Below the pieces are notes generated by a model. That model saw only the letters and a list, made by a program, of their open reading frames with translations. It had not been told where the DNA came from and did not search any database. Shown here piece after piece: positions 8,457 through 16,177 of a DNA stretch of 64,000 nt (position 1 is the first letter of the stretch; the number at the start of each line of letters is the position of its first letter). The translations under genes and the position numbers were made by a program. The DNA is from CAYXVJ01 sp050309435. GTDB lineage: Bacteria; Bacillota; Clostridia; Saccharofermentanales; Fastidiosipilaceae. The stretch is taken from positions 1 to 64,000 of the forward strand of contig JBNRMJ010000023.1 in assembly GCA_050309435.1 (NCBI GenBank). The letters are read 5' to 3'.

Positions 8457-9653
8457 ATGATTATTGAACCTAAAATTCGCGGCTTTATCTGCACCACGGC
8501 CCATCCCGACGGCTGTCGTGCACATGTTCGCCATATGATCGATACAGTAGAAAAAAGAGGATCGTTTACGGGTCCCCGGCGTGCGCTGATTATCGGCGCA
8601 TCAACCGGCTATGGCCTGGCGTCTCGGATCGCACTGGCTTTCGGAGCGAACACTTCCACGCTGGGCGTGATGTTCGAGAAGGAAGCGACAGAAAAACGAA
8701 CGGGATCGGCCGGTTTCTATAATACCAATGCCTTCGAGAGCCTGGCAGGAGAGCGCGGACTTTATGCCAGAAGCTTGAACGGCGATGCTTACTCGCGAGA
8801 AATGAAGGAAGCCGTAGTGAAAGCCATCCGCGAGGATCTCGGACAGATCGATCTTCTGGTCTATAGTCTGGCGGCTCCCCGTCGCACCGGCGAGAACGGC
8901 CGGACCTGGTCCTCTGTTATCAAGCCATACGGACAGTCTTACAAGAGCAAGACCTTAAATCTCTCGACCAACGAGATCGAGGAAGTGTTTTTAGAGAGCG
9001 CGACCGACGAGGAAATCGAGGACACCATTAAGGTCATGGGCGGCGAGGACTGGAAGGAATGGGTACGCTTCCTGGACGAAAACGGCGTACTTTCGAAGGA
9101 TGCGAAGACCTTGGCTTACTCTTATATCGGACCGGAGCTGACCTTTGCCATTTATAAGGACGGCAGTATCGGACAGGCCAAACAGGATTTATATCGGACG
9201 GCTCAGGCTCTGACCTCGGAGTATAAAGAGAAAAACGGTCTCGAAGCTTACGTGGCCGTCAACAAAGCGGTTGTCACGCAATCGAGTGCGGCCATCCCTT
9301 CGGTTCCGCTTTACATCAGTATCTTATATAAAATTATGAAGGAAGCCGGTACACACGAGGGCTATATCGAACAGATGCAGCGTCTGTTCTCGGAAAAAGT
9401 CTACGGTGGCAAAGGAGTCGAAACCGACGATCAAGGCCTCATCCGCGTCGACGATTGGGAGATGGAAGCATCGATTCAAGCGGCCGTAAAAGAAGTTTGG
9501 TCCAGGGCTTCGAGCGAAAATATCAAGGACTACACGGATCTGGACGGCTATTGGTCCGATTTCCATGAACTCTTTGGATTCGGAATCGACGGCGTGGACT
9601 ATCAAAGGGATGTGGATCTTCTTCTGGATCAGGGACAAAGAGACGTCGAATAA
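8457..9653 (+). CDS. fabV: FabV/Ter-type trans-2-enoyl reductase
   Basis: An NADH-dependent enoyl reductase of 398 residues. It reduces the trans-2 double bond of enoyl-ACP (fatty acid elongation) or enoyl-CoA (butyrate-type fermentation). The N-terminal MIIEPKIRGFICTTAHP and the nucleotide motif GASTGYGLASRIA are family hallmarks. The catalytic Y-x8-K runs from Tyr233 to Lys242 (YKDGSIGQAK). The start is set by GAAAGGA 9 nt upstream and by the promoter position. FabV is longer than FabI and is usually triclosan-insensitive (family knowledge). Which substrate it prefers here cannot be read from sequence. It is monocistronic with promoter and terminator. Confidence 0.95.
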   Translation: MIIEPKIRGFICTTAHPDGCRAHVRHMIDTVEKRGSFTGPRRALIIGASTGYGLASRIALAFGANTSTLGVMFEKEATEKRTGSAGFYNTNAFESLAGERGLYARSLNGDAYSREMKEAVVKAIREDLGQIDLLVYSLAAPRRTGENGRTWSSVIKPYGQSYKSKTLNLSTNEIEEVFLESATDEEIEDTIKVMGGEDWKEWVRFLDENGVLSKDAKTLAYSYIGPELTFAIYKDGSIGQAKQDLYRTAQALTSEYKEKNGLEAYVAVNKAVVTQSSAAIPSVPLYISILYKIMKEAGTHEGYIEQMQRLFSEKVYGGKGVETDDQGLIRVDDWEMEASIQAAVKEVWSRASSENIKDYTDLDGYWSDFHELFGFGIDGVDYQRDVDLLLDQGQRDVE

Positions 9654-9686
9654 ACGTTTTTCAAAGCAGTAAGCAAATAACGGAAG

Positions 9687-9720
9687 CGGTACGATCCGGG
9701 GCGGGATCGTGCCGTTTTTT
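9687..9720 (+). terminator. Intrinsic terminator after fabV
   Basis: CGGTACGATCC at 9687-9697 pairs with GGATCGTGCCG at 9704-9714 (one G-T pair) and is followed by six T. Confidence 0.88.
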
Positions 9721-9800
9721 CGAATGTTCGTACAACTGCGCTCGAACATGGCATAATTGACGAAGACATATCTCAGACGAAACGATTCTTGGGAGGCAGT

Positions 9801-11198
9801 ATGACGGCAGATCAGAATATCAATGAAAACGGGAACGGACAGGACTTTTGGTCCGAAACAGACGAACTGCATGTCGAGGCGGTAAAGAGCGGTAAGCCAT
9901 CGACATATGCCAGCCGGGAACTGGTCAAAGAACGGGCGATTCTGGTCGCCTTGAACCGGGAATCCGCTGCCGCGGCCGCAGATGCCGCACAGCGTTCTCT
10001 CGACGAGCTGCAGGAGCTCGTTGAGGCCTGCGGGGCCGACGTGTTGTATCAAGTCATGCAAAACAAGAGCAAACCGGATCCGGCCTTATATGTGGGATCG
10101 GGAAAACTCGACGAAATCAAAGAACTGGCGGAGCGCAGCGATGCCAACTTGCTGGTATTCGACGAAGAGCTCAGTGGCAGCCAGATGCGAAATATCGAAA
10201 ATCATACCGGTGTGAAGGTATTGGACCGGACCCTGGTTATTCTGGATATCTTTGCGGGGAGGGCCGCGAGTCGAGAAGGTAAACTTCAGGTGGAGCTCGC
10301 TCAGTATGCCTACCGTGCGACCCGTCTTGTCGGACTTGGTAAAGCGCTCAGCCGTCTTGGCGGCGGTATCGGTACCAGAGGCCCGGGCGAAACGAAACTC
10401 GAGAGCGATCGTCGTCACATTCGCGAACGTATCACACATTTAAAGCGCGAACTGTCGGAGGTTAGCGAGCGGCGTCAGCGCATGCGTCACAATCGCTTAT
10501 CGGACGGCGTCATGGTGGCAGCGGTTGTAGGCTATACGAACGCCGGTAAAAGTACCTTGATTAATACGCTGTGCGATTCGGATCTTTTTACGATGGATCA
10601 GGTTTTCGCAACCCTCGATCCTTCGGCCAGACGACTGGAACTCGAAGACGGTTCCGTCCTTGTTCTGGTGGATACCGTCGGTTTTATTCGCAAGCTGCCG
10701 CATCACCTGGTCGAAGCTTTCCAGTCAACGCTCGAAGAGGCACGCGATGCCGATTTGATTATTCAAGTGACGGATGTATCCGACCCCGAAGCGGACGATC
10801 AGATCGCCGTTGTCGAAGATCAGCTCAGAAAACTCGGGGCCACGCATCAGGCCAGGATTCATGTGCTGAACAAGGTCGATTTACTGGACGGACCGGTACC
10901 GGAACGCCTGTTAAACGGAAACCGGGATCCGGATAACTATAAAGTCGTCGCCGTATCCGCTAAAAGCGGGCAGGGTCTGGATGAACTTCGCCGCACGCTC
11001 GAAGAAATGGCTGCCAGAGGCCAGGCCAGATACGATTTAGAGCTGCCATACAGTGAAAGTTCCCTCTTGGCCTATATTCAAAAGAATGCCAGGGGACTCG
11101 AAGAAGAGTACGGGGACGAATTCATGAAGCTTTCCTTTGGCATTGATAAACAGTTGTCCGGTCCCGTCGAGCGTTACTTGAATAAGAAAAACGATTAA
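9801..11198 (+). CDS. hflX: HflX ribosome-associated GTPase
   Basis: A 465-residue GTPase that splits or rescues stalled 70S ribosomes. The HflX N-terminal domain (VGSGKLDEIKELAERS...VFDEELSGSQMRNIE) and the glycine-rich linker GGGIGTRGPGETKLESDRR precede the G domain, which has GYTNAGKST (G1), DTVGFIRKLPH (G3) and NKVD (G4). The frame opens at a TTG (9789) that lies inside the ribosome site; GGGAGG followed by ATG at 9801 is the credible start. Its last 4 bases overlap the convergent SDR gene, and the two genes share a TAA inside the palindrome GATTAATC. Confidence 0.95.
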   Translation: MTADQNINENGNGQDFWSETDELHVEAVKSGKPSTYASRELVKERAILVALNRESAAAAADAAQRSLDELQELVEACGADVLYQVMQNKSKPDPALYVGSGKLDEIKELAERSDANLLVFDEELSGSQMRNIENHTGVKVLDRTLVILDIFAGRAASREGKLQVELAQYAYRATRLVGLGKALSRLGGGIGTRGPGETKLESDRRHIRERITHLKRELSEVSERRQRMRHNRLSDGVMVAAVVGYTNAGKSTLINTLCDSDLFTMDQVFATLDPSARRLELEDGSVLVLVDTVGFIRKLPHHLVEAFQSTLEEARDADLIIQVTDVSDPEADDQIAVVEDQLRKLGATHQARIHVLNKVDLLDGPVPERLLNGNRDPDNYKVVAVSAKSGQGLDELRRTLEEMAARGQARYDLELPYSESSLLAYIQKNARGLEEEYGDEFMKLSFGIDKQLSGPVERYLNKKND

Positions 11199-12010
11199 TC
11201 GGCAATACCGACGAGTCCCATAAGCCGTAGAATGAAACGATGAGGCAGGATGCGACTGAAGAAAAGAATGAATTTGGCCTGCCAGCAGCTTGTCGAGATA
11301 TCCTTGCCTCGCTTTGCTTTCCGGAGGGCGGTACGGACCATGCGATCGACCGGCTCCAGGCCGATATCCTTAAAAGACGACTTCGACGGTTTATCACCCG
11401 CGATGCTGAAGAACTCGGTTGCCATGGGATTGGGACAGACGCCGGTTACGGTAATCCCGGCTTTTCTCAGCTCGTAATTCAGTGCGCGCGAAAAGCTAAG
11501 TACAAAAGACTTGGAAGCCGCATAGACGGCGAAATTCGGTTGAGGCAGGAAGGCTGCCACCGAAGCGATATTGAGAATTTTCGAGCCTTTATCCATATAA
11601 GGCAGACAGCGATGTGTCATACGAACCAGGGCCAGGTTGTTAAGTTCGATCATGCCCAGATTGACTTCTTCTTCGATGCCGCGAAAGTTGCCGCTGCGAC
11701 CGAAACCGGCGTTGTTGACAAGAATTTTGATGCACGCACCCGATTCCTGAAGGGCGGACCAGAAGTTTTCCATTTCGGATTCCTTCGTTAGATCGGCAGT
11801 GAAGATGCGACAGGGTTTTTGTAGCGTTTCGGCTAGTTCCTGCATGCGATTTTCCCGTCTGGCCAAAAGCCACAGCTCGTCGATTTCGCTGTATTGTTCG
11901 TCCAGCTGCTTTAAAAATTCGACGCCGACGCCGGATGAAGCGCCGCTGACAATCGCGATACGTAAAGCCGATCTGTCCTTTTCTTTTAACTCTGTATTCT
12001 CTGCTGTCAT
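11195..12010 (-). CDS. Short-chain dehydrogenase/reductase
   Basis: A classical SDR of 271 residues. SGASSGVGVEF near the N-terminus is the NAD(P) motif. NNAGFG follows, then NIASVAAFLPQ (catalytic Ser) and the active site Y-x3-K in VYAASKSFV. The C-terminal ~70 residues are unlike the short form and include a hydrophobic stretch (ILFFSRILPHRFILRLMGLVG) that may bind membrane. Substrate is unknown; resemblance is to DltE/YqjQ-type oxidoreductases. The ATG at 12008-12010 has GGAGGA 5 nt upstream, so the outer ATG at 12031 is rejected. It is divergent from the malY-type gene. Confidence 0.88.
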   Translation of the reverse strand: MTAENTELKEKDRSALRIAIVSGASSGVGVEFLKQLDEQYSEIDELWLLARRENRMQELAETLQKPCRIFTADLTKESEMENFWSALQESGACIKILVNNAGFGRSGNFRGIEEEVNLGMIELNNLALVRMTHRCLPYMDKGSKILNIASVAAFLPQPNFAVYAASKSFVLSFSRALNYELRKAGITVTGVCPNPMATEFFSIAGDKPSKSSFKDIGLEPVDRMVRTALRKAKRGKDISTSCWQAKFILFFSRILPHRFILRLMGLVGIAD

Positions 12011-12097
12011 CTGAATCCTCCGTATGTCCATTTGCGATAAGATTTGATTCCTTTAAAATAGAATGAAACATATCGACATATGTTTCATGATAACAGA

Positions 12098-12106
12098 TGC
12101 TAAGAT
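12098..12106 (+). promoter_or_regulatory. Extended -10 promoter of the malY-type gene
   Basis: TGCTAAGAT fits an extended -10. The predicted transcript start near 12113 gives a leader of about 30 nt containing GGGAGGA. Confidence 0.45.
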
Positions 12107-12144
12107 AATTTTTATGTCTTGGAACGAAGCCCCGGGAGGATGAG

Positions 12145-13314
12145 ATGATTTTCAATTTCGATACGACAACGAAGCGAAGCAATACAGACTGTGTGAAATA
12201 TGATCTGTTTAAAGAGAGAGGCCTGGCCGATGATACCATCCCGCTTTGGGTGGCGGATATGGATTTTCAAGCGCCTCCGGCTGTCGGCGCGCGTCTGGCC
12301 GAAATGGCCGAACACAATATCTACGGATATACCTTTGCCTCCGAGAACTATAAATCCGCTGTGACAAACTGGTTTAAACATCGTTTCGGCTGGGAAGTCG
12401 ATGCCGGAACCATGCTGCAGACACCGGGTGTTGTTTTCGCCGTGAGCTTGGCGATTCAGACTTTTACAGAAGAAGGCGACGGCGTCATGATCCAGGAGCC
12501 TGTTTATCATCCGTTTAAGTCAACGATTGTCGATAATAACAGAAGACCCGTGATTAATCCTTTGAAGCTTGAAGACGGCCGTTATGAAATGGATTTCGAG
12601 GATATGAAGGCCAAAATCGAAGCGGAAAAGGTGAAGCTCTTTGTCTTGTGCAGCCCTCATAATCCCGTGGGGCGCGTCTGGAGGAGAGAAGAACTTGCCC
12701 GCCTGGCCGAAATCTGTCTGGCTCATGATGTTCTTGTGGTCAGTGACGAGATTCACGCGGACTTTATCTATGACGGATACCGGCATACGATTTATGCTCA
12801 ATTGGGCGAGGCCTTTGCTGATAGGGCGATTATCTGCACCGCAGCCAGCAAGACCTTTAATCTGGCAGGCCTGAACTGCTCTAATATTTTTATCTCCAAC
12901 GACGATTTACGTCAGCGTTTCATGAAAAGTCAGAGCGCTCTTCATATCGGCGGTTCGAATATGATGGGTCTGGCCGCTACCGAAGCTGCCTACAGCGAAG
13001 GTGCCGAGTGGCTCGACCAGTTGCTTGTATACCTGAGTCAGAATGTGGCGACCGTTAGAGGTTTTTTGAAAGCGAGGTTGCCCGAGGTTAAATTGATCGA
13101 GCCGGAAGGCAGCTATCTGCTCTGGCTGGATTTTCGCGAACTTGCTTTATCACAGGAGGATTTAAACACTCTCTTACTGAAGGATGCCCGTGTCTGGTTA
13201 AACGACGGCGCTCTCTTCGGGACGGGCGGAGAGGGCTTTCAGCGTATGAACGTGGCCTGCCCGAGAGCGTTGCTTAAAACGGCCCTGGAGCGAATCGAAA
13301 CCGCTATTCGCTGA
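12145..13314 (+). CDS. MalY/PatB-type cystathionine beta-lyase (PLP aminotransferase fold)
   Basis: A 389-residue fold-type I PLP enzyme. It resembles MalY/PatB C-S lyases, which release pyruvate, ammonia and a thiol from cystathionine or cysteine conjugates. The family opening (FDTTTKRSNTDCVKYD and PLWVADMDF), the CSPHNPVGRVW segment, SDEIHADFIY (PLP Asp) and ASKTFNLAGLNCS (PLP Lys) are all present. A GGGAGGA site precedes the ATG. It is a single gene transcribed away from the SDR. Methionine or sulfur metabolism is the likely role; a side role as regulator, known for E. coli MalY, cannot be judged. Confidence 0.92.
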   Translation: MIFNFDTTTKRSNTDCVKYDLFKERGLADDTIPLWVADMDFQAPPAVGARLAEMAEHNIYGYTFASENYKSAVTNWFKHRFGWEVDAGTMLQTPGVVFAVSLAIQTFTEEGDGVMIQEPVYHPFKSTIVDNNRRPVINPLKLEDGRYEMDFEDMKAKIEAEKVKLFVLCSPHNPVGRVWRREELARLAEICLAHDVLVVSDEIHADFIYDGYRHTIYAQLGEAFADRAIICTAASKTFNLAGLNCSNIFISNDDLRQRFMKSQSALHIGGSNMMGLAATEAAYSEGAEWLDQLLVYLSQNVATVRGFLKARLPEVKLIEPEGSYLLWLDFRELALSQEDLNTLLLKDARVWLNDGALFGTGGEGFQRMNVACPRALLKTALERIETAIR

Positions 13315-13327
13315 ATATAAGTATTTT

Positions 13328-13365
13328 ATTTGACCCGAATTTAGTATACAATTGTTTGGTCAAAT
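13328..13365. repeat. Perfect 8-bp inverted repeat spanning a promoter region
   Basis: ATTTGACC at 13328-13335 and GGTCAAAT at 13358-13365 are separated by 22 nt that contain a TATACAAT box. The arms flank the likely -10 of the secreted-protein gene, an arrangement that would suit a dimeric repressor. No regulator gene is adjacent. Confidence 0.5.
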
Positions 13366-13393
13366 CATTAACATGGAAAGAAAGGAGTCGTTT

Positions 13394-14119
13394 GTGAAGC
13401 GCTATTTTGTTTTAGCATTACTTTTATTGATAGCTGTTGCTTCTATATCGGGAACCAATGCCGCTTACATGAAGCAGGTCGCGTTGCCGTCGGATAAAGT
13501 GATACTGGCTACACCGACTCCTTCGAGCACGCCTGTTCCAACTGCGACACCGGGACCGACACCGACTCCGGCCCCGCAACCTTGGACGGGAGAATTCGAG
13601 CTTGTGATCTGGTTTGATTCTGTCTGGAGAGCTCAGAAACCCGAGCGGCATTTAGGTAATATTAGGTTACAGTTACTTAACCATACGGGTTCCGGACATA
13701 TTCCGGCAGTCAATATCAAGAAATGGGAAGTTGGATTGAGTGCCAATTTCAGTTTCGACAGCATGTTTAACGGGACGCTCAATAAACTTGCCTCGAACCG
13801 TTACTCCTTCACCAGCATGAGTTGGGACAGCGCCGTGCCACAAGGTTCTTCCACAGAATTAGGCGGTGGTGCAAGTTCATATGAGTTGGTCAAAGAAATC
13901 AATAAGGTAAAGACGCGAACTACAAATCCGACACTTCATCAGCTGGTGTTTTCCAACGCGACTCTAAGTATCAATAGCGGAAATTACGATGACCCTCTGA
14001 TCCGCCTGGCGCCAAACAGATTGAAAATCACTTACATTGTCCCGGCGCCGCTTACGGGATGGAACGCCGAATGGGAGAACGGAGTCGTTTATCCGCCCGG
14101 ATGGTCACTCGTACATTGA
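13394..14119 (+). CDS. Secreted protein with SipW-type signal, Pro/Thr linker and CBM2-like domain
   Basis: A 241-residue exported protein. The start is GTG with AGGAG 6 nt upstream; an earlier in-frame ATG lacks a ribosome site. The signal MKRYFVLALLLLIAVASISG ends in GTNAAY, the GTxAAY/F pattern of SipW-dependent proteins such as TasA and camelysin. Residues ~40-62 form a Pro/Thr/Ala-rich linker. The rest is beta-rich, with a tryptophan spacing and a late SWDSAVPQGSSTELGGGAS segment reminiscent of family-2 carbohydrate-binding modules. That resemblance is my inference. It would be a client of the signal peptidase at 62098-62595, which lies 48 kb away. Function unknown; surface or matrix attachment is plausible. 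Confidence 0.75.
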   Translation: MKRYFVLALLLLIAVASISGTNAAYMKQVALPSDKVILATPTPSSTPVPTATPGPTPTPAPQPWTGEFELVIWFDSVWRAQKPERHLGNIRLQLLNHTGSGHIPAVNIKKWEVGLSANFSFDSMFNGTLNKLASNRYSFTSMSWDSAVPQGSSTELGGGASSYELVKEINKVKTRTTNPTLHQLVFSNATLSINSGNYDDPLIRLAPNRLKITYIVPAPLTGWNAEWENGVVYPPGWSLVH

Positions 14120-14148
14120 GATGACAGTATAAGTGCATACGATGTTTC

Positions 14149-14179
14149 AATCCCGGGAAAATCTTCCCGGGATTTTTCT
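14149..14179 (+). terminator. Intrinsic terminator after the secreted protein gene
   Basis: AATCCCGGGAA at 14149-14159 pairs with TTCCCGGGATT at 14164-14174 and runs into TTTCTT. Confidence 0.85.
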
Positions 14180-14266
14180 TGTCTCCTTCTCACTTCCTTG
14201 GGTTATGATGTTTTTAATCGCATTATAATCAATCTTGTCCGATTTACCGTGAGGGGAGACAGTTAC

Positions 14267-15394
14267 ATGAAAAAAATCATTATCATACCGGATTCTTTTA
14301 AAGGAACATTGTCTTCTATGGAAATATGCCGGATCGTAAAGGCCTCGGTACTCCGGCACTATCCCCTGGCAGAAGTGCTCGAAGTTCCTGTTGCCGACGG
14401 CGGCGAAGGCACGGTGGATGCATTTCTGACGGCTGCAGGCGGAGAAAAGATCATCTGCCCGGCAAGCGATCCTTATCGGCTTCCGATCGATGCTTTCTAC
14501 GGCATCCTTCCCGATAACACGGCCGTAATCGAAATGGCGGCCTGTGCCGGTCTGACTCTGGTCGAAGGCAGGGAAAACCCCGCAGTGACGACAACTTACG
14601 GTGTAGGCGAGCTGATGAAAGATGCCATCTCTCGTGGTTGCAGGCAGCTGATCCTGGGACTGGGAGGAAGCGCGACCAACGATATGGGTATGGGTGCGGC
14701 AGCTGCCATGGGTGTAAAGTTTTATGATCGCCAAGGGAATTTCTTTATACCGACCGGCACAACGCTGGAAAAGATTCACTCCATTGATACCAGCGAATGC
14801 GAAAAACGCCTTTCCGGGGTAAAAGTCACGGTCATGTGCGATATTAATAATCCGCTCTACGGTCCAAACGGGGCGGCCTATGTTTTCTCGCCTCAAAAAG
14901 GCGCGGATGAAAAAATGACAGAGATGCTTGATTGTCAGCTTCGTATCGCCGCCAAGAAGATACATGAACTGCTAGGCATAGCCGTTGACGATATCCCGGG
15001 CGCAGCTGCGGCAGGAGGTATGGGTGCCGGTATGCTCGTGTTCTTTCATGCCGGGCTCCGGATGGGCATTGACTTGCTATTGGATACGATTGCATTTGAC
15101 GATCTGCTTCAAGACACAAGTCTCGTTATAACCGGCGAAGGAAAGGTCGACGAACAGACCTTGAGCGGGAAAGTTGTTCTAGGCGTAGCTTCGCGAGCGA
15201 AGCGCAGGGATGTGCCGGTTCTGGTTATTGCGGGTTCGATCGCTATCGAGGAAGAAGTAATTTTCAAGCAGGGCGTGACGGCCATGTTCGATATTAATCG
15301 CCGTGCCGAGGATTTTTCTGTTTCTCGCCATAAATCGAAAGAAAACCTTCAAGCGACAATTGACAGTATCATGCGTTTCAGCCGGATCTTCTAA
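14267..15394 (+). CDS. Glycerate kinase (GlxK/GarK family)
   Basis: A 375-residue kinase that phosphorylates D-glycerate to 2- or 3-phosphoglycerate, feeding lower glycolysis (compare gpmI). MKKIIIIPDSFKGTLSSME is the family N-terminus. VPVADGGEGTVDA, the glycine-rich LGGSATNDMGMGAA and ITGEGKVDEQTLSGK motifs are conserved. The frame is open 23 codons upstream, but GAGGGGAG lies before the ATG at 14267, which begins like homologues. A TATAAT is present at 14224-14229. It stands alone, without other glycerate or glyoxylate genes nearby. Confidence 0.95.
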   Translation: MKKIIIIPDSFKGTLSSMEICRIVKASVLRHYPLAEVLEVPVADGGEGTVDAFLTAAGGEKIICPASDPYRLPIDAFYGILPDNTAVIEMAACAGLTLVEGRENPAVTTTYGVGELMKDAISRGCRQLILGLGGSATNDMGMGAAAAMGVKFYDRQGNFFIPTGTTLEKIHSIDTSECEKRLSGVKVTVMCDINNPLYGPNGAAYVFSPQKGADEKMTEMLDCQLRIAAKKIHELLGIAVDDIPGAAAAGGMGAGMLVFFHAGLRMGIDLLLDTIAFDDLLQDTSLVITGEGKVDEQTLSGKVVLGVASRAKRRDVPVLVIAGSIAIEEEVIFKQGVTAMFDINRRAEDFSVSRHKSKENLQATIDSIMRFSRIF

Positions 15395-15480
15395 ACTCGG
15401 TTAAACTTGCCTCCATGTTAAGGCTGGTTACCTATGGCTAACAGATAGTTTTGACTATATATAAACGGTTCAGTTTGATA

Positions 15481-15553
15481 TTGACATGGGTTTTGCATAC
15501 TTATTAATAAATATTCTTAATATTATTGACAAGAATTATCGTTAAGGTAAGAT
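15481..15553 (+). promoter_or_regulatory. ahpCF promoter with AT-rich operator-like sequence
   Basis: TTGACA at 15526-15531 and TAAGAT at 15548-15553 are 16 nt apart, and a second TTGACA lies at 15481-15486. Between them is an AT-rich stretch (TTATTAATAAATATT, 15501-15515) resembling Fur/PerR-family operators. Peroxide-responsive control is typical for ahpC but is inferred here. Confidence 0.5.
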
Positions 15554-15601
15554 GTTATAGAACTCGTTTCAACTTCAACTTTATTTTTTAGGAGGCATCT
15601 T

Positions 15602-16165
15602 ATGTCGTTAATTGGTAAAACCATCGAATCTTTCACCGCTCAGGCTTATCACGGAGATAAGTTCATCGAAGTTTCTTCCGAGGATCTCAGAGGACAGTGG
15701 AGCGTTATCTGCTTCTATCCGGCCGACTTCACCTTTGTTTGTCCGACAGAGCTGGAAGATCTGCAGAATCACTATGCTGCCCTGAAGGCTCTGGGTGTCG
15801 AAGTATACTCGGTTTCCACAGACACGCACTTCGTACACAAGGCCTGGCATGACCATTCCGATGCCATCGGCAAGATCGAGTATGTCATGATCGGGGATCC
15901 TTCTCATGCGATCACACGTGCTTTCGATGTTCTCGACGAGGCCAGCGGTCTGGCTCAGCGCGGCACGTTTATCGTGGATCCTGATCTGGTCGTTCAGGCT
16001 GTTGAGATCAATGCCGACGGTATCGGTCGCGATGCTTCGACCTTGATCAATAAAGTGAAGGCGGCTCAGTATGTTCGCCTGCATCCCAACGAAGTATGCC
16101 CCGCCAAGTGGGAGGAAGGTTCGGTTACTTTGACACCGGGTCTTGATCTCGTTGGTAAGATCTAA
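15602..16165 (+). CDS. ahpC: Alkyl hydroperoxide reductase subunit C (typical 2-Cys peroxiredoxin)
   Basis: A 187-residue AhpC-class peroxiredoxin that reduces hydrogen peroxide, organic peroxides and probably peroxynitrite. The peroxidatic cysteine is Cys47 in FTFVCPTE and the resolving cysteine is Cys166 in EVCPAKW, at the spacing seen in E. coli AhpC. The length equals the family norm. TAGGAGG precedes the ATG. The ahpF gene follows after 12 nt, so the pair forms the usual AhpC-AhpF operon in which AhpF recycles the disulfide. This is an oxygen-defence system for an anaerobe. Confidence 0.98.
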   Translation: MSLIGKTIESFTAQAYHGDKFIEVSSEDLRGQWSVICFYPADFTFVCPTELEDLQNHYAALKALGVEVYSVSTDTHFVHKAWHDHSDAIGKIEYVMIGDPSHAITRAFDVLDEASGLAQRGTFIVDPDLVVQAVEINADGIGRDASTLINKVKAAQYVRLHPNEVCPAKWEEGSVTLTPGLDLVGKI

Positions 16166-16177
16166 GGAGGAAAGCGA

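Noticed and set aside
14147..14965. Minus-strand frame across the glycerate kinase start
   Set aside because: Overlaps a terminator and a well-supported gene; no ribosome site or motif.
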